Assembly (NCBI GenBank): GCA_002110485.1
Contig: MOWL01000067.1
Location: 2,852,001 to 2,916,000 of the forward strand
Direction of reading: 5' to 3'
Origin: Emergomyces orientalis
Lineage: Eukaryota > Ascomycota > Eurotiomycetes > Onygenales > Ajellomycetaceae
Length of the DNA stretch: 64,000 bases
Shown: positions 45,360 to 57,611 of the stretch, one piece after another
Layout of the letters: each line of letters starts with the position of its first letter
Position numbering within the stretch: position 1 is the stretch's first letter
The notes under the pieces: model-generated
Seen by the model: the letters and a program-made list of their open reading frames with translations, nothing else
Told to the model about the DNA's origin: nothing
Databases searched by the model: none
Position numbers and translations under genes: made by a program

Positions 45360-46920
45360 ATGGATATTTTCTGGAGCGCACCTCCTGTGATCAGGTGAGA
45401 CCCTATTGTTTTGCTTCGAGCACTGGTTATACAACCATACTGACGGTTCCTCTCATGTACGCAGGACGATCACTGCGGCTGCATTCGTCGAGTCTTTACT
45501 CGTATATAGCGGTTTCGTCGGCGGAATGAACATCATTTTCAACCCTTCTTTTATTTTCAAAATATTCCCAGAGGTTTGGAGACTAGTCACGGCATTCCTC
45601 CTGACTGAGTCGGACCTGAACTTTATCTTTGATCTCTACTTTAGTAGGCTTCTTGCTTTGTTTTGCCTTGTTCCCATGAGATGATGCTGCCTGGTTTTAT
45701 GGTGGAAAATACAACAAGGGTGATCTCTACCTCCACTCTAGACTCACTAACTATTGCAACTCTACATCAACAGTGTATAAATATGGCAGTGCTCTCGAAA
45801 GGGACTCGCCACGATTTACTGTCCCTGGCGACTTCTTCACTTATGTTATCTTCGTAGGCACTGTGATTGTGGTAAGTGCTTCAACTCAATTCAATTGGGG
45901 TCTTTCTTCTTTTTCTTCTGTTAGCCCAATTTCACCTTTGCTCTCTCATATATTTGCCCCCCTCCGCATATCTGCCCGCCCAGCCGTATAATCTAGCTGA
46001 AGCGGTTCCTGGTCGCGAGGAAGATTACCCTTACATCTCATGCAGTCCAGTCATTCGCAAACATTTTTAATGGGCTGCATGCGGTGTAGGCATGGTGGGA
46101 TTATCTGATGCGTAGCCAGCTCGAAATATATCTCCGTTTCTTGCATGGCGGTTGTGGGTCCCTACATTCCTTACAAAACAAGGCTCTTATTTTGTATTTT
46201 GGTTATATATATATTTTTTTTATCAATCTCTTGCTTGTATTCTACTACATCCTGTTCACTGTCGTATATCTCTATCTATTTTGTCATCTTACTAGTATTT
46301 TTCTACCAAGGGGGAGAGGCTGACCAGCCCCAAATAGCTTACTGCAGGTGGCTTCCTAGGCTCTATGATTTTCACACATGGTACGAATTGAACAAAAAAA
46401 ATTTATAACACCAGCATACGAGAATGATTTCACCGTATAAACCCCCAGAAGGAGGAGAAGCAAAGAACAGCCAACACTAACAAATCTCGCCCCCCAACCA
46501 GCCCTAATCATCGCCTTCATGTACACCTACGGCCAAGCCAACGCTGGCAAAAAGGCAAATTTCTTCGTCGTCCAGATCCCCGTCGAGCTTCTCCCCTATG
46601 CCACCTTGGTTCTCAGATTGGTAACTACGGGCTGGGGTGCAGCACAAACAGATGCATGCGGCCTTGTAGCTGCGCATCTATATGAATTCCTCACCCGCAT
46701 CTACCCTACCTATGGCCGCGGCAGGCAGTTTATATGGACGCCTGCGATTGTGAAAAGATGGTTTGGCGCCCATCGCTCGACCCGGACGTATCGGGCCTAT
46801 GGTGTCTCGCACCACCCTGGTGATAGGGGGACGCAGGAGGCGGCGGCATCCGGGTCGGGAAGTGGTTGGTTCTCTGGTGATGCGTGGAGTGGGAGAGGTG
46901 TAGGGCGGAGGCTTGGGTGA
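45360..46920 (+). CDS. DER1: Derlin (Der1/Dfm1-type ERAD membrane protein)
   Basis: Rhomboid-pseudoprotease membrane protein of the ER that helps extract misfolded proteins in ERAD. Exons 45360-45394, 45465-45643, 45774-45871, 46338-46380, 46502-46920 give 257 residues. Seen: MDIFWSAPPVIRTITAAAF, PEVWRLVTAFLL, DLYFMYKYGSALE, DFFTYVIFVGTVIV, the tiny exon 4 encoding LTAGGFLGSMIFTH, then FFVVQIPVELLPYATL and a Gly/Ser-rich cytosolic tail. Exon 4 was placed by phase and by continuity of the membrane segment. Intron 3 is unusually long (466 nt) for this window. No SHP box is evident at the tail, which fits Der1 better than Dfm1. Confidence 0.9.
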
Positions 46921-47431
46921 ATTTTAATACTTTTCACGTCTTTGATATCACATTCTGAATGCGATTTCGCTTTGCTTTGCTGTATGTAATTCTATATCAT
47001 GAGATGGATGTATAATTGAATTTTGTGTGTATATCTATGATATGATGGCAATAGCAATAATGATGAACATGCATATCCTCTAGAATTCAGTTTATTTTCA
47101 TTCTTGTAAATTTTTATAATTTCTTGTAAATTACTTCCCCCACCGACACTCTGCCAATATCCATTTGTTAGATATAAACCACGTGACTGTATCATTATAT
47201 CCCACGCTAAACCGCTTTTATTCGCCTAGAGCATTTTCCTTCGCCCAAAAATTAAAATAAAATAAAAAATCCCCAAAAACGGCAAACTTTCCTTGGACGC
47301 ACTGCAAAATTTCCCTCCCAGCTCGGCCATCAGCAAGTCGACGAGCTCTCCGCCAACGCACCCCAAGAAGAGAGTAGTCAATTGGGCTACGTTTTAATAA
47401 TTCCTTTGCAGAGGGAAAGGATCAATTCCAA
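46921..47431. promoter_or_regulatory. Intergenic DER1/CBF5
   Basis: About 0.5 kb. CACGTGAC lies at about 47180-47187, some 250 bp upstream of CBF5. Otherwise AT-rich with no recognised gene. Confidence 0.5.
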
Positions 47432-49270
47432 ATGGCTACAGACACAGGAAAGATGGACGTTGAATACGCCATCAAGCCCGAGGCAGTTACGCCCGCCATC
47501 CCGACTTCAGAGTGGCCGCTGCTGTTGAAGAACTATGATAAACGTATGTTTTGTGTTTATTATATTTGTGTTTATATTATATATATATTGACCCATTTTC
47601 CTTTTTTGTCTTTTGTTGTGGAATATTTTAGCTGCAAAAGAAAACTAATCACTGGGAACAACTGTTTAGTGCTTGTCAGAACCGGTCACTTCACTCCCAT
47701 CCCGGCCGGCTGCACACCGCTGAAGCGCGACCTGAAATCATATGTTAGTTCTGGTGTCATTAACTTGGACAAGCCATCGAATCCATCTAGCCATGAGGTT
47801 GTGGCGTGGATGAAGAGGATATTGAGGTTGGTTTTTATCATCTGCCAGTTTACACGATATGGATGAGGGAAGAAAAAAAAGAGGGAAAGGGAAGTTGCTC
47901 TAAAATAAGAATCACAAAATTAACAGGTATTTTGTTTTTTTCTTTTCCAGAGTCGAGAAAACCGGCCACAGCGGAACCCTTGACCCAAAAGTCACAGGTT
48001 GTCTAATCGTCTGTATCGACCGTGCGACGCGCCTTGTCAAATCCCAGCAAGGCGCCGGAAAGGAATACGTGTGTGTAATCCGTCTACACGATAAGATCCC
48101 CGGCGGCGAAGCGCAGTTTGCCCGCGCCCTCGAAACGCTCACAGGCGCCCTTTTCCAACGCCCACCCTTGATCTCTGCTGTCAAGCGACAGCTGCGAATC
48201 CGCACGATCCACGAGAGCAAGCTGTACGAGTTCGACAACGACAGGCATCTGGGCGTGTTCTGGGTGAGCTGTGAGGCGGGAACGTATATTCGAACGCTCT
48301 GTGTGCATTTGGGACTGTTGCTGGGTGTTGGTGCTCATATGCAGGAGCTGCGACGAGTAAGGAGTGGAGCGATGGATGAGAAGGATGGGATGGTCACATT
48401 GCATGATGTGCTTGATGCGCAGTGGATGATGGATAATAACCGTGATGAATCGTATCTGCGACGGGTTATCCGGCCGTTGGAAAGCCTGCTTACTTCATAC
48501 AAGCGGATTGTGGTTAAGGATAGTGCTGTTAATGCTGTTTGCTATGGCGCTAAGCTTATGATTCCTGGGTTGTTGCGGTTTGGTAAGTGGCGATATGATA
48601 TCTTTTTTCCAATGTCTCCATTTGGGTGTGAACTGAAGCTAATGGAGGTTTTTTTGGTAGAATCTGGAATCGAAATCAACGAGGAAGTCGTCCTGATGAC
48701 CACCAAGGGTGAGGCGATTGCCATCGCCATCGCCCAAATGTCCACCGTCGAATTCTCGACCTGCGACCACGGTGTCGTGGCCAAGGTGAAGCGATGCATC
48801 ATGGAGCGTGATCTCTACCCGCGCAAATGGGGTCTGGGTCCTGTTGCCTTGGAAAAGAAGAAGCTCAAGTCCGACGGCAAACTTGACGTAAGTCTCTTTA
48901 CCCTTACTACATATGAACGTATATACTAAGTAACGACCAGAAATACGGCCGACCAAACGAGCAAACCCCCGCGAAGTGGAATTCTGAATACAAAGATTTC
49001 AATGCTCCATTAGATAGTGCTGCCGGAGCTTCTGCTCCTGCTCCTGCTGCTCCAGCTACACCTGCCGCCGCCAAAGAATCTGTCCCAGCGCCTCAAGTGA
49101 ATGGAAGTTCGCCAGCTGCTGAAGAAGACGATGAAAAGAAGCGGAAGCGACACGACGGCGAGACTCCCGAGGAGCGGGCAGAACGGAAACGCAGAAAGAA
49201 GGAGAAGAAGGAGAAGAAAGAAAAGAGAAAATCGAAACAAGCGGCAAAGAGTGACGATGATAGCGAGTAA
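47432..49270 (+). CDS. CBF5: Dyskerin/Cbf5, H/ACA snoRNP pseudouridine synthase
   Basis: Catalytic subunit of H/ACA snoRNPs that isomerises uridine to pseudouridine in rRNA in the nucleolus. Exons 47432-47543, 47670-47826, 47951-48582, 48661-48887, 48941-49270 give 485 residues. Seen: the dyskerin-like N-terminus (SEWPLLLKNYDK), INLDKPSNPSSHEVV, catalytic loop KTGHSGTLDPKVTG with Asp near 101, CEAGTYIRTLCVHLG, then the PUA domain (VNAVCYGAKLMIPGLLRF...EVVLMTTKGEAIAIA). The C-terminus is an Ala/Pro linker and a Lys/Glu-rich tail (KKRKRHDGE...KKEKKEKR), as in other fungal Cbf5. Confidence 0.97.
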
Positions 49271-50045
49271 AACGAAACAAGTTAAAGGAAAGAAAGGATG
49301 GTGTCTTGAATCGATGAATGAGGCTGCTCTTGAAACTGACTCTTTTTCTTTCTTCTTACTTGGTTTTCTTGTATCATATTCTTTGCTCCCTCGCTAGCTT
49401 GATGTCTCTGTTGTTCTTGTCTTATTTTTTTCTTTTATTTTAACCTCCTTTCTTTTTGGAGTTATGGGCAAAACTGGGGCTCTGCTTTTCCTTTTTCCAT
49501 TTTTGTTTTCTCTTTTGAATATGTTCTGTGAAATGCAATACTGATTTCTTATAGGAGTCTGTGTGTGAATGTGTCTACCTTGAGTATGTTTTGTGTGATT
49601 TATTCCATGGCTGGTTATAGGTTTTGTCTTATTTGTGTCATTTCAGGATGGAAAAAAAATCAGCTTTGATATCTTGCATACTCAATATGATGACTGTTGT
49701 TATTAGCTCTGAAATTGCAGCTGTATTTTTTCGGTCTATAATGTTTACCTAGGAGAAATCAAAATAATTCAAATAAATATCTGATATCCGTATATTCAAC
49801 AGTAATAATAGCCTTGTGTTTCCCCAATGACCTAATGTGGTCACATGTCCCGCCCTCACCAACTACCCAACAACGTCATTCCACTTCCACCTCTCGACTC
49901 CGCTGCAGCAACAATGGAAAAGAGCAAAAGATATCCGATTTACAGATAATTCCTAGGATTCCAGTAATTAAAGAAACAACCCTTAGTCCTATCTCACTGA
50001 ATTTCCCCGCAATCAGCCCCGCCCGCGAACACAACCCTGCCCCTC
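49271..50045. other. Intergenic CBF5/GID9
   Basis: About 0.78 kb T-rich 3' DNA of CBF5 followed by the GID9 leader. Nothing else recognised. Confidence 0.45.
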
Positions 50046-51497
50046 ATGGCTGCGGAGCTCACCTCCATCAAGCTCAACCCGGAGAGCCACCTGCTCCTAG
50101 TACGTATATAAACCACTGCTGCATACTTCAAAAATTTCTATACGACTGACAAAAGGAAATTTTAAAAAAAAATCTAGGACCAACCCCTCCTCCGTCTCCC
50201 TCACGAACTCGCCCGCCGCAACTTCAAATCCGTCCAACGCATCGTCGAGAGGGAACGGGACCACATCCTCCCATACTTAAAAGAGACCGCCAACGCCTCC
50301 CTTTCCGGTACCCAAGATGCTACCCAAACTCTCACCGCCCTCGACACCATGATAAGCCGCATGCAAGGTCTAAAGCGAAAAATGGAAACTTTGCAGGACG
50401 AGGAGAAGAAGATCCTGACCCAGTCGCGGAAACGCATTCAACATCTGGAAGACTTGTATAAGATCCCGAGCCTAGCGGATGTCAAGTATGAGGAGTGGTC
50501 GCGAATACGGTTGAATCGGCTGTTGGTGGATCACATGCTGCGGTCTGGGTATGCGGATAGCGCGAGGCAGTTGGCGGCGGAGAAGGGGATCGAGGACCTA
50601 GTGGATTTGGGGGTGTTTGTGCAGTGCCAACGGATCGCGGAGAGTTTGGGGAGGGGGGAGACTAAGGAGGCGTTGACGTGGTGTGGGGAGAATAAGGTCG
50701 GATTGAAGAAGATTCAGGTATGTTTCCTTTTTTTACTCTTCTTGTCGTCCCCGGAATGCACCCTGTGTTGGCCTGATGATTAATGGGGTTTCGGTAGAGC
50801 AATCTTGAGTTCGAGCTACGGTTACAGCAGTACATTGAGATGGTGAGGGCGGGGGATAAGGCTGAGGCGAGACAACATGCCAAAAAGTTCCTGTCACCGC
50901 ATAGCGAGACGCAGGCGACAGATATTCGACGGGCTGCCGGTCTCTTGGTATTCTCGCCTGATACAGAAGCGGAGCCCTATAAGGTCAGTCCCGATAAATT
51001 GCTTGCACTGCGATTATGTTCTGCCTAGTGGGTTTGAAGATAAATAACTAAAACCATTTCTCCAGGATATGTACTCCTCTTCCCGCTGGCAACACCTATC
51101 CGACATCTTCATCCGAACCCACCACGACCTCCTTGCTCTCTCCTCGCGGCCTCTCCTCCAAATAGCGCTGTCAGCGGGCCTCTCCGCGTTAAAAACACCA
51201 TCCTGCCACTCCGCCTACGCATCCTCTAGCTCCAATCCAAACTCCACGACCACATCCGTGTGTCCGATATGTTCCACTGAACTAAACGAGCTAGCGCGAC
51301 ACATGCCGTATGCACATCATACCAAGAGTTATGTTGAGAATGACCCCATAGTCTTGCCAAATGGACGTATATACGGGCGCCAAAGATTACTGGAGATGTG
51401 TAAGAAGTCAGGATTTGTGGCACCGGGGAAGGTCAAGGATCCAACGACGGGTGAGGAGTTTGACGAGAGGGAAATGAAGAAGGTTTATATTTCTTGA
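50046..51497 (+). CDS. GID/CTLH E3 ligase subunit Gid9 (Fyv10/MAEA-like)
   Basis: RING-like subunit of the GID (CTLH) ubiquitin ligase, which degrades gluconeogenic enzymes on return to glucose. Exons 50046-50099, 50178-50717, 50798-50983, 51066-51497 give 403 residues. Seen: N-terminal helical region with coiled coil (RMQGLKRKMETLQDEEKK), LisH (RLNRLLVDHMLRSGYADSARQLA), CTLH/CRA region (ALTWCGENKVGLKKI, QQYIEMVRAGDKAEARQHAKKFL) and a C-terminal RING-like CPIC...HMPYAHH...NGRIYGRQRL. This RING type, with VLPNGRIYG, is that of yeast Fyv10/Gid9 and human MAEA. I write it as Gid9/Fyv10 because the two names refer to the same yeast gene group. Confidence 0.9.
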
Positions 51498-51797
51498 CAT
51501 ATCTCCTTAATTTAGTTTACTGCTTTTACCCTTTCATGGCGTTCGGGGGGACGGCTGGGAAGGAATGAGGATTTTTACTTGTCCTGGAGTTTGACTTATG
51601 ATTCTTATCCAATACAATACATATATTTTCAGCAGTAGCTATCTCTAGATATCTCAAATATTAAACATAAAAGGCTTTTGTCCAAGTCAATAACCGCCAG
51701 GGCCTTCAAAAACGGAGCCATTTCGGAAAAGATCCACCACATACAATAGTTACCCGTACCGAGATATGAAAATACAAAAGGCCAAATAATGAACCCC
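51498..51797. other. Convergent intergenic GID9/BMT5
   Basis: 300 bp between two stops. Nothing recognised beyond shared 3' UTR space. Confidence 0.45.
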
Positions 51798-53780
51798 TTA
51801 ATCACTATCATCATCACCAATCCCCCCTCCTCTTCCGTTCCCACCTCTCTTCCTCTTATTTCCCCCAGCAGCACCCCCTCCAACCCCCTCAGCCCCCTTC
51901 CTCTCAAAAACAAACATCCTCGCCTCCCTGTCCTCCCCCTTCCACCCGCCCCTCCCAGCACTGCCATTCTTCTTCTCGATTTCTCCTATAGTGCGTGCAT
52001 GCGAGTAACCCGGATAACTAGCCCAGGGAAACCGGAAACTAGTAACGACGCGCAGGCCCGCGTGGCGGGCCAGGTCGCGGATGTTCCAGAGCGTATAGGG
52101 CTCGCCTTCGAAAATAGAGATGAGGATTTGGCCTGGAGTTGTGCGCGGGGTTGGTTTGCCTTCCTTCTCCTTATCGTTGTCAGTCGCGGAGTCGTCGTAG
52201 TCGGACTGAGAGTCAGGCCAGTCCTCCTCTTCATCCTCCTCCTTATCTTCATCTTTACCGTCTTGTGAAGTAGCATGTGCAACGGGTTCTGAAAGAAGCG
52301 GCACACACGCTTTAAAAAATGAGACGAGCAGTTCCTGGTTCGCGCGTACCTGCCGGTTTACGTCCGTGCTTAACCCGCCGACGTGGGGGAAGTTGAAACA
52401 GATTATGTCCCAGGGGCCGCCGCTGGCGGTTAGTTGCTGCTGTTTTTGATGTGTGGGGGATCCAGCAGCATCTTTCCGTGGACGCTGCCCTCCTTTATCT
52501 TTGCTAGAGAAGAAGAGAGCGGGTGTGCGAGGAAATCCATTGCGTATAGCCTTGCCTCCTCCAGCAATTCCAGAGCCAAGTTTACGGGCATCAATGGAGA
52601 AGAGGACTTTTGGGCCTTTGTTTAGGGCATCTTGTGTCTCTATAGGCTTCTCTATATTTGTGTGAATCTGATCTTTGTACCTGTTTTCAGGCCCTTCCTC
52701 CTCCTCGTTACCTTCGCCTTCAATTTCAAAACTTTCATTTTCATCCCTCTTCTTTTTCAGGGTTCTTGGTGACGACGAAAATGCATCCGAGCCACACGCA
52801 CATAGCTTCTCAATATGCAGTTTCGCCTGTGGGTATTTCTCATAAAGCGCCTGTTCAGCATCATAGCTGGTGGCTAGCAGATTTTTGCAGCCATGATGCG
52901 TTGCGAGGGACAAGGCAAATGAGAAATCTCCTATTTGGGAATGTTAGGTATTTCTTGTCCATTTTGGCTTGTTTAGGGTAATATATCCACCGAGAGTAGG
53001 TTTATATGTACGTATCAGGCATAGAGATGCTAATACAAAGGATGGGTGCAAGCAGATATAAATCCCAGAGAAGTAAAGCAGGAATTTAAAAATGAAGTAA
53101 GAAAAGTTGAGTCTCCTGTTCAGTGTGCTTAAAGACAAGGCGTGCATGGGGTGATATATTCTCCCAATATTTGCAATGGATTATTATAAAGCTCAGGAAA
53201 ATTTGGTCCTCCTCTACTTTATATGCAGAAACGAGGAGCCGGGATCAGAAAGCAATAAATTGAGCTCTATTTATCTCCTCTGTCCCGTCTGACCTGATAT
53301 CTTGCAAGGATATAGCAAGCTTTCAAAAAACCCAGAGAAAAATTTTTAATCCCAAAGTTCAATTTCCAGTGGGCTAAAAGAAACAAGCACAACATCATAA
53401 AATGGGCGAAGATCTTGGCCATTCAATACCGACAGCAAATGGCAAACGACAAAGACAATAAAATTAAGAAAATAAAAATAAAACTGACCTTCCCCAACCA
53501 ACAAAATCCTATCTCCCTTCTGAAATGGAATTGTCGGAGACCGACTTTGCGCCTTCGCCTTCGGGTTGGTTTTTCCCTTCGCACTCCGACCACTCCCATT
53601 CCGCATCCCCTTCACACCTTTAGATACGGCAGTCGTTGTCGAAACCCTCGAGAAACTCTTCATTTTCCTAGGCTCAATGCCAGCACCAGTTCCTGAAGTG
53701 GTAGCGGTTGTAGAGCTTCTGCTTTTGGGTCTATCATTGTGGTGGAAGTTGGCGATGCGTGGCTTTTTGGACTTGCCCAT
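51798..53780 (-). CDS. BMT5: 25S rRNA uridine-N3 methyltransferase (Bmt5, DUF2431)
   Basis: Nucleolar SAM-dependent enzyme; the yeast homologue makes m3U2634 in 25S rRNA. Exons 53780-53489 and 52930-51798 give 474 residues. A basic Ser/Lys-rich N-terminus (about 1-85) leads to the Rossmann motif I ILLVGEGDFSFALSLA, then LLATSYD, a family-type HVGGLSTDVNRQVRANQELLVSFF, and ISIFEGEPYTLWNIRDLA with FRFPWASYPGYSHART. An acidic insert lies in the middle and a Gly/Arg-rich tail at the end. The single intron (558 nt, the longest found here) interrupts motif I exactly between GEG and DFSF. Confidence 0.93.
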
Positions 53781-55085
53781 TTTGGGGATTGATTATCTTG
53801 TATGGTTATGAAGGATGGAAGGGGAAAGTTAAATACGGGGAAGAAGGGTTGGGATAAAGATTATATATATTATTACAAAAAAATGGGGGGTTATCAGTAA
53901 AGTAGGTGTGTATTGCTTGAGCTCGGGTAGCTTTGAAATTCGATGGAGGCAGGTTTTGGTGGGAGGTTTCGAGAGATCCAAAATCTAATAAGGTCCCTCT
54001 CTGTATGAAGGACGCAACAACACATACATAATACCCCGAATCCAAGTAATTCATGATTATCTCTATTGTATTTACTAAGTGCGGAGGGCCCGTTGTTCAA
54101 ATTATCCCACGTATAAGATTGAAAAATATATGGTGACAGTCCAATTCGAGTATGAAGAAATGATACCTTAACACATTTATATCCCCACCAACTAAACAAC
54201 ACAACGAATATGAATACGAGAAGCCAACGGCGCATTCTACACACTTTTCCGTTCGATGAAATCAAAATCAAAGAAAAGAAAAGAAGAAAACGTGGCCCGC
54301 ATTCTCTCTATCACCCTAGGTATGTATCTATATACAGGAATATGCGTCAAAGACAATATAGCAGGAAAAAACGCAACTCAACAGGTCAAGGGAAAAATTT
54401 AAATAAAATAAGAAAATACAAGCTTTGCTCAAGTCCTTATCCCGCGCGCCTCGTAAAGAAACAGACTCTGACACAGAAATTTTTGATTTAGAAGGTTGAA
54501 CGAGGAAGAATAAAAGTGAGAAGACATGGATAAAAGGGAAAAGAAAATAAGTCAAAATAGGCCCACAAAGTCTCATTATAATAAATAGGGAAATGGGATT
54601 AAAAAATATTGACGAAGCACAAGGGCGGCCAGTTAAAACGAAAATAAAAATAAAACCAAGGAAGTAAAACAAAGGGGAGTGGATTTAAATGAATACCTTC
54701 GAAAGCTCGACCATTCAAAACTCGAGAGAGAAAATCGAGGAAAAATAGGACATGATTTATATATTTCAAAAACAATATTATTTTTCCCACCCAGCTAACA
54801 AGAATCCAGAGAATTGCGAGTCAGATTGCAACAGAGTCAGGCAGGGAAAAAGGACGTATCGCACATATTATTTTGTGCGAAATAACTATGACCAGGAAGA
54901 GGCGCCAAACAAGAAATCCCGCAATAAAAACCGTACGTGTTTGTGCGTTCACATATCGACCGGATTCCCCTTATTTTCGTTTATACAGCCATTCTTTGCT
55001 ATTTGGAAACGGCTAGCCGTTAAGGGGCTCGGTTTTGGTGGTGACCGTTGTGGCGGTGGGGACAGGTAAGTATATCATCCACTTC
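53781..55085. other. Intergenic BMT5 promoter and GMT downstream DNA
   Basis: About 1.3 kb, AT-rich. No coding region or RNA was recognised; frames here are short and lack family resemblance. Confidence 0.45.
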
Positions 55086-56419
55086 TTAGGACTTAAGTCC
55101 ATCCCTCATGCTTTGGCTGCTTGCACTCATTGGGGGATTGGACGTGGGAAGGACACCGGTTCTGGGTTTAATGTCCTGCTTAACCTTTGCCATGGCGTAT
55201 ACCAGGCCGCTGACGAAACCAACGAAGATAGCGGAGACGCTGGGGAAGGTCACGGGGGCGTCAAAGAAGACAAGACCGGACAAGGCAATAGGAAGCTTGT
55301 TCAGTGCTCCCACCATGGAATAAGTGGTGGAGGAGGTTACTCGCACGCACCATGCTGAGGTGTATGAGATAAAGACGGAGGACAACCCAGAAAAAACCAT
55401 TGCCATCATCAGACGGTTGCGAGTCTCCGGGGGGAAGTTCCTATTGACGTTTTCTGATGACCAGTCTTCCACGACAAGGGAGGCAACCAAAATAATGGGA
55501 ATGGAAAGAAGGTTGTTGTAGAACATGGTGTCAAAGTCCTTGAAGTTGGTCACCTTGATTCTCTTGCGCATGCCGAGAAGGTAGGTGGCGGTGCAGAGGC
55601 AGTTGATCAACATCCAAATGTATCCAGCATTGAGCGTTGAAATTTTGCTTGTAGCGTCCACGCCTACCGTTGAAAGCGCATGGTTGATATCTGCCCACGC
55701 CGCAATGATGGAACTCAGAACCATCAGGCCAAACGAGAAAAGTGCCATGCCGGTGACTGAACCTCCAAACCACAGAACCTCGCCGTACGCGATGAGGATG
55801 GTCGTCAAGTTTTTGAAGATCGTATATACGGGAATGGAGAGGAACTGTAACGCTTTGGTACCAGTATATATCATACCGATGAGGAGGAGAGAAATTGGGA
55901 ACCCTATTAAATTTAATGAATTAGATGTGCCCCAGAGAAGGAAAATATAAATCAAAATCCAAGACAAGCTTACATTTTTTTGCCTCATCTATATTAAAAT
56001 CACGATAAGTGATAATCTTCAAAGACTTGCACGTTTGAATTGCAGCGACGCAAACTAGAGACTAAGTATTTAAAATAAAATAAAAGTTGGGTGTCAGTCG
56101 GACAAAGCCTAGAGATGAAACCAAGACAAGGCAAAAAACAGAAATGAAAACGGAAGATGGTTCGGCGTACCTGGACACACAGAAGAAAAAAGTTCAAATT
56201 AAATGAAGTACCTGACAGAACATACTTATTTGTAACTGTCATCAAAATCGAGGAACAACAGTAGCAGAGAATAGGGAGAGCGGAGCTGTGTGTGTATGAG
56301 GAGCGGGATGATGAAGGGAGACGGGATTGTGGTGGCGGCGGAGCATCGAATCGTTTGCTATTGATATCCAATTTGTCCATGTCGATGGCATAGTTATCAT
56401 TCTTCTTATCGTCCGCCAT
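55086..56419 (-). CDS. VRG4: Golgi GDP-mannose transporter (Vrg4/GMT)
   Basis: Antiporter exchanging cytosolic GDP-mannose for Golgi GMP, supplying mannosylation of glycoproteins and cell-wall mannan. Exons 56419-56171, 56061-55974, 55903-55086 give 384 residues. Seen: hydrophilic N-terminus with a PPPP run, about ten hydrophobic segments starting LPILCYCCSSILMTVTNKYVL, the FKNLTTILIAYGE segment, and the nucleotide-sugar motif GALNKLP, characteristic of GDP-mannose carriers. The tail is Ser/Pro-rich. A mini-uORF (ATG at 56426, stop at 56408-56406) overlaps the start out of frame; its context is poor (T at -3) while the main ATG has A at -3 and G at +4. Confidence 0.95.
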
Positions 56420-57600
56420 TTTGCATTAATTGTTTTGAGAAAGGGTGAGGAATGCGACAAGTTGGCCTTACGAGTTACGGTCGATCAAGGCTTTATGTTA
56501 AAAGGGGGCTGATCGAGCAGGCAAGATAAACGGAAGAGTACAAGCAAAGCGTCAAAAAAAAAAAAATATAAAAATACAGACTCAGAGAAAAGAAGAAAGA
56601 AAGCAGGAATCCTGACGAAGAAAAGGGACGCTCAGGACAGATGACAAGTGAGTGGAATGAGCCTGACCGAGGGTGGGCGGGAATGAAGTGAGGCAGCAGA
56701 GAAGGAAGAAAAAAAAGAAAGTTGGAGATAGAAAAAAGAGACCAAGATCCCTGGGGCAGGTTTGGCGTGTAATAAAATACCAGCTCACACCTAGGTACAG
56801 TACGTACTGCTGTTTTGCGGTGTAAAAAAAAAAAGAGTTGTGTCCCGTAATACGCGCAATCGGGTATCGCTCGTTAAAACCTGCCGTCTTTTTGTCAGCT
56901 CTCGTCAGCCTCATTTTCTACTTTTGAAAATTAATTTTTATGGAGATATTCATGAATGTTATACATACTATTCTTCTCCGGGCTACAACAACTGCTTCTT
57001 CTTCCCTCGTAGTGAGACATAAGCAGGTTGAGCATGCTCGGAGAATAAGATTAAAGCTGGGCATTTTCATCTGACACGTCCTCGCAAATTTATACGCCTA
57101 CGAAGGAAATCTTTGTCACTCTCGCTTCACGGTTTGATGAGGTAATAGGGTTCCCATCAACTCAGGTGGATTGTTTGTTATCTGTTCTCGGAAAGACAAG
57201 AATGGAGTAGTATGTACCCAAAGGTACTGAGGGCTCTGTTACAAAATCTAGGGGCATGGACGGCATAGGATATCCAACGAGGACGAAGCGTATGAAGATG
57301 AAAAGGCCTTCATACAACAAATATTAAATGAGAACATAGAAGCTCTGCATTAAACATCTAAGCTTGATTAAGCCAAACCCCATGAAACAGAGCATGTTTG
57401 CACTTTTCTGAATTGAAATCGTCAAACCCTTTATCTAATAAAATGAACATTTACGAGCCCCGGGGGCTGACCTCTTCATTAAGGTAAACATCGCTGGCCG
57501 CTTCGCAAACACAGATTTCCCCATACAGATAACCGCCGATTCAAGAAAACCCCGGAATCTTTCGAATCTTTTGCGCTTCATCATTATCAACTATGAAACA
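56420..57600. other. Intergenic, GMT leader and start of the relic zone
   Basis: About 1.2 kb. The first 400 bp are the GMT upstream region; beyond about 57.0 kb the DNA shows no gene. No mobile-element termini were recognised. Confidence 0.45.
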
Positions 57601-57611
57601 TGTCACCTTAT

